From contig NZ_CP043476.1 of the NCBI RefSeq assembly GCF_009769165.1, forward strand, positions 1 to 64,000: DNA of 64,000 nt, read 5' to 3'. Below, in pieces: positions 32,300-41,736 of the stretch. The translations under genes were made by a program, and so were the position numbers. Position 1 is the first letter of the stretch, and every line of letters begins with the position of its first letter. The notes under the pieces are model-generated. The model ran no database searches and was not told the origin of the DNA. It was given only the letters and a program-made list of their open reading frames with translations. Source of the DNA: Xanthomonas hyacinthi. Lineage in GTDB: Bacteria > Pseudomonadota > Gammaproteobacteria > Xanthomonadales > Xanthomonadaceae.

Positions 32300-32709
32300 G
32301 GTGCTTCCCTCCCAGGACACATGTAGCAACGGTTCGGCGGCCGGCGCCCAAGGCAACGTCGCCGTTTTCTGGTTGTCCGGCCGCACCGCCTCGAACGGCA
32401 GGTGCAACCGCAAGTCCGACGCGGGCGGGGTTGCCGCAGCACGCACGTAATCCAACGGCGATCACGACTCGGGCCCGAGGATAGGCGGGCGCTGACATGC
32501 CATACCAATGAAATATTCACGATCAGCTATACGATTTCCACATATGAAATGCATGAATGCGTGCTGGTCGTGCGCCTGGTCAATGGTTCTCGCGGCTGGT
32601 ACCACCGGCCCGCACCGCAACGATTCCCCCGGTGACCCACCTGGCGATCCAGGGCCTGTTGACGCGATCGGGACAGGCCAGGCGGACGCCGGCAGGCCGC
32701 GCTGACCGC
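32300..32709. promoter_or_regulatory. Promoter region of the xyloglucan operon
   Basis: A 410-base spacer between the LysR stop and the TonB receptor start. Around 32505-32560 it turns AT-rich and contains an inverted repeat ATTTC-N7-GAAAT (32534-32550), compatible in size with a LysR-type T-N11-A site. Read on the minus strand this includes CATATGTGGAAAT, which resembles CATATGTCTAAAAT in the LysR/dgoA promoter. No open frame is credible. Confidence 0.5.
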
Positions 32710-33669
32710 TCAGCCCGGCGTTCGATCCGGATACAGGCGCTTGGCCGCGGTGCGCAGCGCCAGCAGGATGCGTTCGGCGCCCGGCGGCAGCAGGTAGCCG
32801 CGGCGGCGGATGATGCCGAACGACTCCATCCGCACCCCCAGCGCGATCGGCAGCACGGTCAGCAGCTTGGCCTGCACGTACGGCGCCACCGCGTCGGCCG
32901 GCAGCGCCGCCAGCAGGTCGCTGCCGCGCAGCAGGCTGGTCATCACCGGCAGCGACGAGGTCTCGATGACGTTTTGCGGGGTCGGCACGCCGTGCTCCAG
33001 GAACATCGCGTCCAGGCGCGCGCGCAGCACGCTGTCCACCGGCGGCAGCACCCAGCCGTAGCGCGCCAGGTCGGCGTGGCGCAGGTCGGCGCGCGCCGAC
33101 AGCGGATGCCCGGCGCGCGCCACCGCCGAATGCGGCTCGTCGGCCAGCGGTTCGAACTCCAGCTCGTCGCCGCCGTGCGGGCCGAGGATGCGCCCGATCA
33201 CGATGTCGAGCTGGCCGTCCAGCAGCTTGGCCACCAGCGGCCGGCTGTAGTCCATCTCCACCCGCACCAGGATCCCGGGGAACTCGCGCTTGACCTCGGC
33301 GATCGCCTGCGGCACCAGGTTGGTGCCCGGGTTGACCACGGTGCCGATCGAGACCTGGCCCATGCGCCCCTCGCGCAGCGCGGCGATCTCCTCCTGCGCA
33401 CGGCCGATCTCCGACATCGCCGAACGCGCGCGGCGGATCAGCACCTGTCCGTACCAGGTCGGCTCCACCCCGCGCGCATGCCGATCGAACAGCTTGACCC
33501 CGAGCAGATCCTCCATTTCCGCCAGCAGCTTGGAGGCGGCCGGCTGGGTCATGCTCGCCGCCTCGGCCGCACGCAGCACCGAGCGGTGCTCGTGCAGCTG
33601 CAGCAGCAGCATCAGATGCCGGGTCTTCAGGCGCGCGGCGTTGAACCAGGGATTGGCGGTAGCGGTCAT
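32710..33669 (-). CDS. LysR-type regulator, GbpR-like
   Basis: A 319-residue LysR regulator. A winged helix (about residues 15-75, with AASMTQPAASKLLAEME) is followed by a periplasmic-binding-protein-like effector domain. The N-terminal layout (LKTRHLMLLLQLHEHRSV) resembles GbpR, the galactose-responsive regulator of Azospirillum and Agrobacterium. It lies between the xyloglucan operon (same strand, downstream) and the galactonate operon (divergent), so it is well placed to respond to a galactose or galactonate-pathway intermediate and control either or both. The start at 33669 gives the usual length; an upstream extension runs through the AT-rich promoter. Confidence 0.88.
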   Translation of the reverse strand: MTATANPWFNAARLKTRHLMLLLQLHEHRSVLRAAEAASMTQPAASKLLAEMEDLLGVKLFDRHARGVEPTWYGQVLIRRARSAMSEIGRAQEEIAALREGRMGQVSIGTVVNPGTNLVPQAIAEVKREFPGILVRVEMDYSRPLVAKLLDGQLDIVIGRILGPHGGDELEFEPLADEPHSAVARAGHPLSARADLRHADLARYGWVLPPVDSVLRARLDAMFLEHGVPTPQNVIETSSLPVMTSLLRGSDLLAALPADAVAPYVQAKLLTVLPIALGVRMESFGIIRRRGYLLPPGAERILLALRTAAKRLYPDRTPG

Positions 33670-34001
33670 AAGCGGAAAGCGTCCTGAGCGAGAAGATGCG
33701 TATTCACCACCGGAATAGCATATGTCTAAAATTTCATTTGCCGAGCATATCTTCACGCGCGCAGGCTATCGGCCAATCGCGACTCCGGCCGCGACGCCGT
33801 CCCACCACCACACCCGCCTCGTGAAGGCGCCGGCGCGCCGCGCCAGCGTCGATGAGCAGGACGATCCGCCAGCGCACCGGTCGCTGGCGCCCGCCCGTTC
33901 GTCGCCAACGGGACGGTCGCTCAGCTGCGCGCCACTGCGGCCGCGCGCTGGCGACGTCGCGGTGGACGCCTTTCGCTCCATGCCCGTTGCCAGGTAAGCC
34001 G
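33670..34001. promoter_or_regulatory. Divergent LysR / dgoA control region
   Basis: A 332-base gap between the LysR regulator start and dgoA. An AT-rich segment at 33710-33755 holds CATATGTCTAAAAT (33719-33732) and two direct AGCATAT copies (33717-33723 and 33745-33751), plausible sites for autoregulation. The rest is GC-rich with no credible gene. Confidence 0.5.
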
Positions 34002-34622
34002 ATGTCCGCCGTCTCCCCGTTCCAGTTCCCCCTGATCGCGATCCTGCGCGGCCTCACCCCCGAGCACGCGCTGGAGCATGTCGGCGCGCTGGCCGAGGCC
34101 GGCTACGACGCGATCGAGATCCCGCTCAATTCGCCGCGCTGGGCCGACAGCATCGGCGCGGCGGTGCAGGCGTTCGGCCAGCGCTGCTGGATCGGCGGCG
34201 GCACCGTGCTGAAGATCGCCGACGTCGATACCCTGGTCGACCTCGGCGCGCGCTTCATCGTCACCCCGAACACGCGCCCGCCGGTGATCCGCCATGCGGT
34301 CGCGCGCGGCCTGCAGGTGGTGGCCGGCTTCGCCACCGCCACCGAAGCCTTCGACGCGCTCGACGCCGGTGCGCAGATGCTCAAGCTGTTCCCGGCCGCC
34401 ACCTACGGCCCCGGCCACCTGCGCGCGCTGCGCGCGGTGCTGCCGGCGACGGTGCCGCTGTTCGTGGTCGGCGGGGTCAGCACCGACACGCTGCGCGACT
34501 ACCTGGCCGCCGGCGCGATCGGCGCCGGCATCGGCGGCGAACTGTACCGGCCCGGCCAGGCGCGCGCGCAGACCCGGGCGCAGGCCGCCGCCTTCCGCCA
34601 AGCTTACCTGGACCACGCATGA
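34002..34622 (+). CDS. dgoA: 2-dehydro-3-deoxy-6-phosphogalactonate aldolase
   Basis: Splits KDPGal into pyruvate and glyceraldehyde-3-phosphate, the last step of the De Ley-Doudoroff galactose route. The 206-residue class I aldolase has the general base Glu in EIPLNSP, GGGTVL, and the Schiff-base Lys in [13 protein letters not shown]. The trimeric KDPG/KDPGal family is clear. KDPGal specificity is inferred from the adjacent dgoD and dgoK. The ATG at 34002 directly precedes the conserved FPLIAILRG. dgoD overlaps it by ATGA. Confidence 0.93.
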   Translation: MSAVSPFQFPLIAILRGLTPEHALEHVGALAEAGYDAIEIPLNSPRWADSIGAAVQAFGQRCWIGGGTVLKIADVDTLVDLGARFIVTPNTRPPVIRHAVARGLQVVAGFATATEAFDALDAGAQMLKLFPAATYGPGHLRALRAVLPATVPLFVVGGVSTDTLRDYLAAGAIGAGIGGELYRPGQARAQTRAQAAAFRQAYLDHA

Positions 34623-35770
34623 AGATCGTTCGCCTCACCACCTACCACGCCGCGCCGCGCTGGCTGTTCCTGAAGATCGAAACCGACGAAGGCATCAGCG
34701 GCTGGGGCGAACCGGTCATCGAAGGCCGCGCGCGCAGCGTCGACGCCGCGGTGCACGAGCTGGGCGGCTATCTGATCGGCAAGGATCCGTCGCGGATCAA
34801 CGACATCTGGCAACTGCTGTACCGCGGCGGTTTCTACCGCGGCGGGCCGATCCTGATGAGCGCCATCGCCGGCATCGACCAGGCGCTGTGGGACATCAAG
34901 GGCAAGGCGCTGGGCGTGCCGGTGTACGCACTGCTCGGCGGGCTGGTGCGCGACCGCATGAAGACCTACCGCTGGGTCGGTGGCGACCGCCCGTCGGCGA
35001 CCATCGCGCAGATCCAGGGCTACCGCGAGCTGGGCTTCGACACCTTCAAGTTCAACGGCACCGAGGAGATGAAGCTGATCGACGGGCCGCGCGCGGTGGA
35101 CGCGGCGGTGGCCAAGGTCGCGCAGATCCGCGAGGCCTTCGGCAACGCGATCGACTTCGGCATCGATTTCCACGGCCGCGTCGCCGCGCCGATGGCGCGC
35201 GTGCTGCTGCGCGAACTGGAGCCGTTCAAACCGCTGTTCGTCGAGGAACCGGTGCTGCCGGAGCTGGCCGAATACTATCCGCGCCTGGCCGCGTCCACGC
35301 CGATCCCGCTCGCCGCCGGCGAACGCATGTTCTCGCGCTTCGACTTCAAGCCGGTGCTGCAGGCCGGCGGCCTGTCGCTGCTGCAGCCGGACCTGTCGCA
35401 TGCCGGCGGCATCACCGAATGCCTGAAGATCGCCAGCATGGCCGACGCCTACGATGTCGGCCTGGCCCCGCACTGCCCGCTCGGCCCGGTCGCGCTGGCC
35501 GCCTGCCTGCAGGTCGATTTCGTCTCGCACAACGCGGTGCTGCAGGAACAGAGCATCGGCATCCACTACAACGAAGGCGCCGACCTGCTCGACTACGTGA
35601 TCAACAAGGAAGACTTCGCCTGCGACGACAGCGGCAGCATCGCCGCGCTGCCCAAGCCCGGCCTCGGCGTGGAGATCGACGAGGAGCGCCTGCGCCATGC
35701 CAACCAGAACCCGCCCGACTGGCACAACCCGGTCTGGCGCCATGCCGACGGCAGCATCGCCGAATGGTGA
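34619..35770 (+). CDS. dgoD: D-galactonate dehydratase
   Basis: Dehydrates D-galactonate to 2-dehydro-3-deoxygalactonate in the cytosol. The 383-residue enolase-superfamily protein (E. coli DgoD 382) has metal ligands in [16 protein letters not shown] and [13 protein letters not shown], and the catalytic His in [11 protein letters not shown]. The start of [15 protein letters not shown] matches the family. Its ATG overlaps the dgoA stop, and the lactonase gene begins four bases after its stop. Confidence 0.95.
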   Translation: MKIVRLTTYHAAPRWLFLKIETDEGISGWGEPVIEGRARSVDAAVHELGGYLIGKDPSRINDIWQLLYRGGFYRGGPILMSAIAGIDQALWDIKGKALGVPVYALLGGLVRDRMKTYRWVGGDRPSATIAQIQGYRELGFDTFKFNGTEEMKLIDGPRAVDAAVAKVAQIREAFGNAIDFGIDFHGRVAAPMARVLLRELEPFKPLFVEEPVLPELAEYYPRLAASTPIPLAAGERMFSRFDFKPVLQAGGLSLLQPDLSHAGGITECLKIASMADAYDVGLAPHCPLGPVALAACLQVDFVSHNAVLQEQSIGIHYNEGADLLDYVINKEDFACDDSGSIAALPKPGLGVEIDEERLRHANQNPPDWHNPVWRHADGSIAEW

Positions 35771-35774
35771 GCCC

Positions 35775-36698
35775 ATGAGCACCGTGCCCCCTTCCGCAGC
35801 GCATACCGCCGAACTGGCGGTGGACAGCCGCTGCACCCACGGCGAAGGCGTGGTGTGGTGCGAACGCCGGCAGGCGCTGTTCTGGGTCGACATCAGCGCG
35901 CGCCAGCTGTGGCGGCACGACCCGGCCAGCGGCGCCAGCCGCCATTGGTCCCTGCCCGACCGCCCCGGCTGCCTGGGCCTGTTCGACGACGGCCGCCTGC
36001 TGCTGGCCCTGGCCAAGGGCGTGTACGCCGCCGATCCGGACGCCAGCGCCGACGCCACCGAGCTGTCGCTGCACAAGCTCGCCGACCTGGAACCGGAGCG
36101 CGAGGACACCCGCGCCAACGACGGCCGCGCCGACCGCCACGGCAACTTCGTGTTCGGCACCATGAGCGAACGCGCCGACCAGGCCCCGGTCGGCAGCTTC
36201 TACCAGTGGTCCGCGCGCCACGGCCTGCGCCGCCTGCCGCTGCCCGGCGTGGCGATCCCCAACGCGATCTGCTTCAGCGCCGACGGCCGCACCCTGTACT
36301 ACTGCGACTCGGTGCGCCCGCAGATCCTGTGCTGCGACTACGCCGCCGCCAGCGCACAGACCAGCAACAGCCGCGTCTTCGCCGAACTCGACCATCACGA
36401 CGCCGAGCCCGACGGCGCCATCATCGATGCCGAAGGCCACCTGTGGAACGCGCAATGGCGCGCCTGGCGCGTGGTCCGCTACCGACCCGACGGCAGCGTC
36501 GAACGCAGCGTCGCGCTGCCGGTCAAGCATCCCACCTGCCCGGCCCTGGGCGGCGCCGACGGCCGCACGCTGTACCTGAGCACCTCGCGGCTGGACCACG
36601 CCGACGACGAACTGGCGCGCACCCCGCAGGCCGGCGGCCTGTTCGCCGCCGCGGTCGGCATCGCCGGCCTGCCCGAAGGACGCATCGCCAGCGCATGA
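35775..36698 (+). CDS. SMP-30/gluconolactonase-family sugar lactonase
   Basis: A 307-residue six-bladed beta-propeller lactonase, expected to open galactono-lactone to galactonate. Metal-binding residues are the Glu of GEGVVW, the Asn of PNAICFS, and the Asp of PDGAIIDAEGHLW; LPDRPGCLG is also typical. The position between dgoD and dgoK (ATGA overlap with the latter) argues for D-galactonolactone as substrate, but the fold does not settle this. The ATG at 35775 is four bases after the dgoD stop. Confidence 0.88.
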   Translation: MSTVPPSAAHTAELAVDSRCTHGEGVVWCERRQALFWVDISARQLWRHDPASGASRHWSLPDRPGCLGLFDDGRLLLALAKGVYAADPDASADATELSLHKLADLEPEREDTRANDGRADRHGNFVFGTMSERADQAPVGSFYQWSARHGLRRLPLPGVAIPNAICFSADGRTLYYCDSVRPQILCCDYAAASAQTSNSRVFAELDHHDAEPDGAIIDAEGHLWNAQWRAWRVVRYRPDGSVERSVALPVKHPTCPALGGADGRTLYLSTSRLDHADDELARTPQAGGLFAAAVGIAGLPEGRIASA

Positions 36699-37594
36699 TC
36701 GCCATCGACTGGGGCACCAGCAGCCTGCGCGGCTACCGGCTCACGGCCGATGGCCGCGTGCTCGAGCAGCGCCGCAGCGACCAGGGCATCGGCGCCTGCC
36801 AGGGCCGCTACGCCGCCACCCTGGCGGCGCTGATCGACGGCTGGCCCGGCGACGTGGCGCTGTGCGGCATGATCGGCAGCCGCAACGGCTGGATCGAACT
36901 GGCCTATGCGCCGTGCCCGGCCGGCGCCGACGCGCTGGCCGCGGCGATGCGGCCGCTGCGCGACCCGGCCCTGCCCGGACGCACGCTGTGGTTCGTGCCC
37001 GGCGTGGCCAGCAGCGCCGAAACGGTGCCGGACGTGATGCGCGGCGAGGAGACCCAGCTGATCGGGCTGCTCGACATCCTGGCGCAGGAGACGCAGGGCG
37101 CCGACCGCCACAGCGTGTGCCTGCCCGGCACCCACAGCAAATGGGTCGATCTGCAACACGGCCGCATCGCCGCCCTGGCCACGATGATGACCGGCGAGCT
37201 GTACGCGCTGCTGCGCCAGCACAGCCTGCTGGCGCGCCTGATGGATGCCGACGACGCGCATTTCGACGGCGCCGGCTTCGACGCCGGCCTGCAGCGCAGC
37301 GGCGAACCCGGCGGCCTGCTGCACCATCTGTTCGGGGTGCGCAGCCTGGGCCTGTTCGAGCGGCTGAGCGCGGCCGCCGCGCCGTCCTACCTGTCCGGCC
37401 TGCTGATCGGCCACGAACTGCGCGCGCGCCTGCCGCTGGCGCCGCACGTGCACCTGATCGGCGGCAGCGGCCTGCTGGACCGCTATGCGCATGCGCTGCG
37501 CGCATTCGGCAGCCAGGTCCGCAGCCACCCGGAAGACCTTGCCGCGCATGGCCTGTACCGCCTGGCGCAACGCCACGGCGGCATCGGCGACTGA
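36695..37594 (+). CDS. dgoK: 2-dehydro-3-deoxygalactonokinase
   Basis: Phosphorylates KDGal at the 6-position to feed the DgoA aldolase. The 299-residue DgoK-family protein has an actin-like ATPase start (IAIDWGTSSLRGYRL), CGMIGSRNGW, the LPGTHSKWV motif and HLIGGSGLLDRYA. The ATG overlaps the lactonase stop (ATGA), completing a four-gene coupled operon. Length is close to the family's usual 290-300. Confidence 0.94.
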   Translation: MIAIDWGTSSLRGYRLTADGRVLEQRRSDQGIGACQGRYAATLAALIDGWPGDVALCGMIGSRNGWIELAYAPCPAGADALAAAMRPLRDPALPGRTLWFVPGVASSAETVPDVMRGEETQLIGLLDILAQETQGADRHSVCLPGTHSKWVDLQHGRIAALATMMTGELYALLRQHSLLARLMDADDAHFDGAGFDAGLQRSGEPGGLLHHLFGVRSLGLFERLSAAAAPSYLSGLLIGHELRARLPLAPHVHLIGGSGLLDRYAHALRAFGSQVRSHPEDLAAHGLYRLAQRHGGIGD

Positions 37595-37744
37595 TCCCGG
37601 CGCGACCCGGCACCGCATGCAGACCGTGCTGCAAGGCCTGCCGGCCGCAGCGCGGCGGGACCCGCGCCGGCACCGCCAGCGTGCATTCTCCACGCGCCGC
37701 CGCCGACTGCTTTAGAATTGCGCGCTTAATCGCCGGATCGAGCC

Positions 37745-38068
37745 ATGCCTTTTGTCGTCACCGAAAACTGCATCAAGTGCAAATACACCGACTGCGTGGA
37801 AGTGTGTCCCGTGGATTGTTTCCACGCGGGTCCCAACTTCCTGGTGATCGATCCGGACGAATGCATCGACTGCACCCTGTGCGAGCCGGAGTGCCCGGCC
37901 AACGCGATCTACCCCGAGGACGACGTGCCGGCCGGCCAGGAAGGCTTCGTCGCGCTCAACGCGGAGCTGGCCAAGGCCTGGCCGGTGCTGACCACGCGCC
38001 AGGAACCGCTGCCCGACGCCGCCGACTGGGACGGCAAGCCGAACAAGCTGCCGCTGTTGCTGAAGTAG
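37745..38068 (+). CDS. fdxA: 7Fe ferredoxin, Azotobacter FdI type
   Basis: A 107-residue electron carrier with one [3Fe-4S] and one [4Fe-4S] cluster. The N-terminal region has Cys9, 12, 17, 21 and 25 ([14 protein letters not shown], then PVDC). The second block is [12 protein letters not shown]. Both closely match Azotobacter vinelandii ferredoxin I, including the long C-terminal DWDGK segment. It stands alone with its own spacer upstream (TAGAAT at 37713-37718 may be the -10). Redox partner not evident from context. Confidence 0.96.
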   Translation: MPFVVTENCIKCKYTDCVEVCPVDCFHAGPNFLVIDPDECIDCTLCEPECPANAIYPEDDVPAGQEGFVALNAELAKAWPVLTTRQEPLPDAADWDGKPNKLPLLLK

Positions 38069-38222
38069 CGACGCATCGCGTTCGGTAACGGCCGCGCGCA
38101 GCACGTACGCCGAACCACGCGCTCCCGGGCCACTCCGGCCAGCATCGCGGGGCGCTGCAGCCGCCGGCGCCTTACGCCATCGACCCCACCGCTAGCGGTG
38201 GAAGCGACGTTGCGGGAACGGC

Positions 38223-38285
38223 GTCAGCCGCGACCGGGCTTTATCGACAAAGCCGGCTTCATCGGCAATGCCTGTCGCGGCTGAA
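38223..38285. repeat. Inverted REP pair (REPIN-like)
   Basis: GTCAGCCGCGAC (38223-38234) and GTCGCGGCTGA (38274-38284) form an inverted pair. An inner stem GGCTTT/AAAGCC lies at 38237-38254. A perfect 16-bp palindrome (38186-38201) lies just before it. This fills most of the 298-base gap between fdxA and tyrA, where no gene is credible. Confidence 0.6.
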
Positions 38286-38366
38286 GCCCGGGGGCCAGAA
38301 CCGCCGAAAGGAAAACACCCACGGCTGCGCGGCTTTGCCGAAGGCATCCAGGAGCGAACCGTCGGG

Positions 38367-39479
38367 CTAACGCGACAACACCCGGCCGATGCCGCTGGCA
38401 TCGATCTCCGCCGCGGCCGCCTGCAGTGCGGCCGCGACGGTGGCCGGATCGAAACCGATGCGGAAATGCAGTTCGCCGGCCGGCGTGCGCGAAGAATGGA
38501 TCGAAGCCAGGCTGACGCCGTGGCGCTCGAATACGTACAGCAAGACGCGCAGCGATCCCGCGCGGTCTTCCGGCAGATAGACGCTGAGGGTCAGCTGCTC
38601 GGTCAGATCGGCGAGCAGATAGCCGACCCGTTCGTAGCTGTAGTTGCCGTGTGCGATCGCCGCCGCGCCCAGCGCCTGGCGATTGGCGTCGAGGAAATCG
38701 GCGCGGAACTGCGCGCGCGCCGCGTCGTCGCCGCGGCCGACCTGGTCGCGCAGCCGCGACAGTTGCGCGATCAAGCCGTCGAGCACGCCGCCGACATGCG
38801 GATTGCCGAACTGGATGTCTTCGTAGATCGCCGGATTCAACGCCAGGATGCGCGCGATGATCGCGGTGTCCAGTTCGAACGAGGCCGAACGGTACGGCAG
38901 CAGCGCGTCCAGCGGCCCCAGCGTCGGCGCATGCTCGCGCAGCACGCCGGCCTGGGCCAGGTGGCTGGCATGCACCATCGCCTGCACCAGCGCCATCACC
39001 CGGTCGTGGTGGTCGGGCGTGCTGCGCACGCATTCGGCTTCCAGCGCCGTGCACAGCTGCTGCAGCCACGCCTGCCAGTGCGACAGCCGCGCTTCGCAGA
39101 CCACCAGCACGCGGCCCTTCAGCGTGGGCGATTTCGGCGGCGCGGTCATCGGATGCAAGCCAGCCACCTCCGCCTGCGAGGCCAACATCGCCGCCACCGG
39201 CTCGTGCTTGACCGAAGTCACATCCAGCCACAGCTGCCCGCGTTCGCGCCCTGCAGCGCGGCGCACGTAGTCGCCGATCAGCGCCGGCGTGCGCCGGATC
39301 GGCGCGGAGAAGATCAGCACCTGCGCGCGCTGCAGCAAGGCGTCCGGGTCCAGCGACTGCGGATCGGCCGGATCGTGGCCGACCACCTCCAGCTGCATGC
39401 GCTCGCGGAAGAACCTGCCCAGCCAGCGGCCATAGGCGCCGGCGCTGCCGACGATGCCGACGACCGGGCGCAGGCTCAC
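38367..39479 (-). CDS. tyrA: Prephenate dehydrogenase with C-terminal ACT-like domain
   Basis: Oxidative decarboxylation of prephenate (or arogenate) in tyrosine synthesis. The 370-residue protein has a nucleotide-binding start (VVGIVGSAGAYGRWLG), LDVTSVKHEP and GLHPMTAP with the active-site His, and the helical dimer domain with HDRVMALVQAMVHAS. Residues from about 295 on (LSVYLPEDRAGSLRVLLYVF) look like an ACT domain, suggesting feedback by tyrosine. No chorismate mutase domain is fused, unlike E. coli TyrA. It starts at GTG 39479, overlapping the pdxY stop by four bases. Confidence 0.92.
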   Translation of the reverse strand: MSLRPVVGIVGSAGAYGRWLGRFFRERMQLEVVGHDPADPQSLDPDALLQRAQVLIFSAPIRRTPALIGDYVRRAAGRERGQLWLDVTSVKHEPVAAMLASQAEVAGLHPMTAPPKSPTLKGRVLVVCEARLSHWQAWLQQLCTALEAECVRSTPDHHDRVMALVQAMVHASHLAQAGVLREHAPTLGPLDALLPYRSASFELDTAIIARILALNPAIYEDIQFGNPHVGGVLDGLIAQLSRLRDQVGRGDDAARAQFRADFLDANRQALGAAAIAHGNYSYERVGYLLADLTEQLTLSVYLPEDRAGSLRVLLYVFERHGVSLASIHSSRTPAGELHFRIGFDPATVAAALQAAAAEIDASGIGRVLSR

Positions 39480-40384
39480 GCCAGGCGCTCGGCGCCGAAG
39501 CGCAGCGGCGTGGCCAGCGCCGCGGGCGCGGCGGCGAGCACGTCCAGTTCCTCGTAGCCGCTTGCCAAGGTCGCTTCCAGCGCCGCATGCACGCCGGCGA
39601 TGGCACGGCCGATCGCCAGCTCGAACGCGTCGCCGCGCAGCAGGAACGCGACCAGCAGCGCCATCAGCACATCGCCGGTGCCGGCCACGTCCACCGGCAA
39701 CAGCGGCGAGCGCCAGCGGTAGACCGCCTCACGGCTCACCGCCAGGGTCACCAGCTGGCCCGCGTCGCCGCTGACGCTGTGCGCCAGCACCCACTGCGGC
39801 CCACGCGCCAGCAACACGCGCGCCGCAGCGATGGCATCGTCCTGGACCAGCGCCGGCAGGCCGGTCAGGCGGCCGAGTTCGAACGCATTCGGGGTGACCA
39901 GCCAGGCATGCGGCAGCAGGCGTTCGGCGAACACCGTTTCCAGCCCCGGCTCGACATAGGGTCCGGTGTGCGTATCGCCGATCACCGGATCCAGGCAATA
40001 GCGCAGCGCCGGGCACTGCGGCAGCGTGGCGTCGAGCCAGTCGGCGAACGCACTGCCGTTGCCGACGCTGCCGAAGTAGCCGGACACCAGCATGCGCGCG
40101 CGCTGCGGCAGGCCGCGCTCGCTGGCGCCGAGCAGCAGATCGGCGAACCAGTCCGACGGCAGCACCTTGCCGCGCAGCGTGGCGTAGAACGGTGCATTGC
40201 TCAGCAAGGTGGTCGGAATCTCCGCCACGCGCAGGCCCAGCGCGCGCAATGGCGGCACCGCCGCGCTGTTGCCGGCGTGGCCGTAGACCAGTTGCGACTG
40301 CACGGAAATGACATCGACCGGAACCGGCCCGTCGGGGCGCTGGCGACGGCCGTGGATCAGATGGCTTTCGGCGGATGCGTTCAT
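39476..40384 (-). CDS. pdxY: Pyridoxal kinase PdxY
   Basis: Phosphorylates pyridoxal in the vitamin B6 salvage path. The 302-residue ribokinase-fold protein begins its conserved part at VDVISVQSQLVYGHAGN. It has YCLDPVIGD, TPNAFELGRLTG and the anion-hole and base motif DVAGTGDVLMALL. The family more often has GTGD followed by LFSA. PLP is needed by aminotransferases of the same aromatic pathway, a possible reason for its coupling to tyrA (GTGA overlap). Confidence 0.92.
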   Translation of the reverse strand: MNASAESHLIHGRRQRPDGPVPVDVISVQSQLVYGHAGNSAAVPPLRALGLRVAEIPTTLLSNAPFYATLRGKVLPSDWFADLLLGASERGLPQRARMLVSGYFGSVGNGSAFADWLDATLPQCPALRYCLDPVIGDTHTGPYVEPGLETVFAERLLPHAWLVTPNAFELGRLTGLPALVQDDAIAAARVLLARGPQWVLAHSVSGDAGQLVTLAVSREAVYRWRSPLLPVDVAGTGDVLMALLVAFLLRGDAFELAIGRAIAGVHAALEATLASGYEELDVLAAAPAALATPLRFGAERLA

Positions 40385-40449
40385 CGCCGTAGTTTAAAGC
40401 CTGGGACTCGGGACGGCAGGATGGGGGCGCGAGTCGCGAATCCCGGCTT

Positions 40450-40953
40450 TCACGCGTTCTTGTTGTGGCGGCGCATGATCCGCTGCTTGTCGCGGGCCCA
40501 GTCGCGGTCCTTGGCGGCGTCGCGCTTGTCGTGGTCCTGCTTGCCCTTGGCCAGCGCGATCTCGAGCTTGATCTTGTTCTTGCTCCAGTACATCGCGGTG
40601 GGCACCAGGGTGTAGCCGTCGCGCTCGACGCGGCCGATCAGCTTGTCGATCTCGCTCCGGTGCAGCAGCAGCTTGCGGGTGCGGCGGTCGTCGGCGACCA
40701 CGTGGGTGGAGGCCTGGATCAGCGGGGTGAACTGCGCGCCGAACAGGAACAGCTCGCCCTGGCGCACGAACGCATAGCTTTCGCCGATGTTGGCGCGGCC
40801 GGCGCGGATCGACTTGACCTCCCAGCCCTGCAAGGCCAGGCCGGCCTCGTAGCGGTCCTCCAGGTGGTATTCGTGGCGCGCACGCTTGTTCAGCGCGATG
40901 GTCTTGTTGGCCGTCGCGCCGTTTGCTTTATCCTTGGCGGGTTTCTTGCTCAT
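40450..40953 (-). CDS. smpB: SsrA-binding protein SmpB
   Basis: Binds tmRNA and brings it to stalled ribosomes for trans-translation. The 167-residue protein has the OB-fold core [38 protein letters not shown] and the Lys/Arg-rich C-terminal tail that enters the decoding centre. The start at 40953 (MSKKPAKDK) matches the family. It is divergent from ratA. The tmRNA gene ssrA is not in the window. Confidence 0.97.
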   Translation of the reverse strand: MSKKPAKDKANGATANKTIALNKRARHEYHLEDRYEAGLALQGWEVKSIRAGRANIGESYAFVRQGELFLFGAQFTPLIQASTHVVADDRRTRKLLLHRSEIDKLIGRVERDGYTLVPTAMYWSKNKIKLEIALAKGKQDHDKRDAAKDRDWARDKQRIMRRHNKNA

Positions 40954-41014
40954 CTTGCTATTGTCTCCGATTCGGGGGCCTCCCGAACGTCCTGGTCCAC
41001 TTCCCCCGCACCGA

Positions 41015-41446
41015 ATGCCTATCATCCGCCGCAGCGCCCTGGTCGAACATCCCGCAACGCGCATGTTCGACCTGGTCAATGATGTTGCCGCCTATCCGCG
41101 CCGTTTCGCCTGGTGCGATGCGGCGCATGTGCTCGAGCACAGCGACCAGCACCTGGTGGCGCGGCTGGAGCTGGGCCTGGGTTCGTTCCGGACCTGGTTC
41201 ACCACCGAAAACCGGCTGCAGCGCCCCGACCGCATCGATATGCTGCTGCGCGACGGCCCGTTCAAGCGCCTGCAGGGCCAGTGGGAGTTCCAGGGCTTCA
41301 ACGACCACGCCAGCAAGGTCAGCCTGATGCTGGACTTCGAACCGGCCTCGCGGCTGCTGGGGCCGGCGCTGGCGCTGGGCTTCCAGAGCCTGGCCGACCG
41401 CATGGTCAACGACTTCGTGCGCGTGGCCGACCGCGAAGACGCATGA
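41015..41446 (+). CDS. ratA: RatA/COQ10-type START-domain protein
   Basis: A 143-residue polyketide cyclase/START-fold protein of the RatA family. E. coli RatA binds the 50S subunit and blocks its association with 30S. COQ10 relatives bind ubiquinone. Motifs are [18 protein letters not shown] near the N-terminus and [10 protein letters not shown]. The gene lies opposite smpB and overlaps ratB (ATGA), the same neighbourhood as in E. coli. A toxin role is not established outside E. coli. Confidence 0.93.
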   Translation: MPIIRRSALVEHPATRMFDLVNDVAAYPRRFAWCDAAHVLEHSDQHLVARLELGLGSFRTWFTTENRLQRPDRIDMLLRDGPFKRLQGQWEFQGFNDHASKVSLMLDFEPASRLLGPALALGFQSLADRMVNDFVRVADREDA

Positions 41447-41706
41447 GCGGGCTGCGGGTCGAGGTGGTGCTGGCCTGGCCGGAGCGCTTCGTCGCGCGCA
41501 CCCTGCACCTGCCCGAAGGCGCCAGCGTCGCCGATGCGCTGGCGGCGGCCGCTCTGGCCGAGGCGACGCCGGGCATGCCTTGCGCGATCCACGGCAGCGT
41601 CGCCGCCCCGACCCAGCGATTGCACGACGGCGACCGGGTCGAGCTGCTCAGGCCCTTGCTGACCGATCCGAAGGAGGCCCGGCGGCGGCGCGCAAAACCG
41701 CGCTAG
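41443..41706 (+). CDS. ratB: RatB/RnfH-family protein
   Basis: An 87-residue beta-grasp (ubiquitin-like) protein of the RnfH/UPF0125 family, second gene of the ratAB pair. It shows the family pattern VEVVLAWPERF, then EGASVADAL and the C-terminal DRVELLRPLLTDPKEARRRRA. Function is not known in detail. It overlaps ratA by ATGA. Confidence 0.92.
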   Translation: MSGLRVEVVLAWPERFVARTLHLPEGASVADALAAAALAEATPGMPCAIHGSVAAPTQRLHDGDRVELLRPLLTDPKEARRRRAKPR

Positions 41707-41736
41707 CGCCGCAGGACCGGTCGCCGCTGCGCCGGC

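Noticed and set aside
33734..34057. Minus-strand frames in the LysR-dgoA spacer
   Set aside because: They are Arg/Gly-rich without motifs and run through the start of dgoA.
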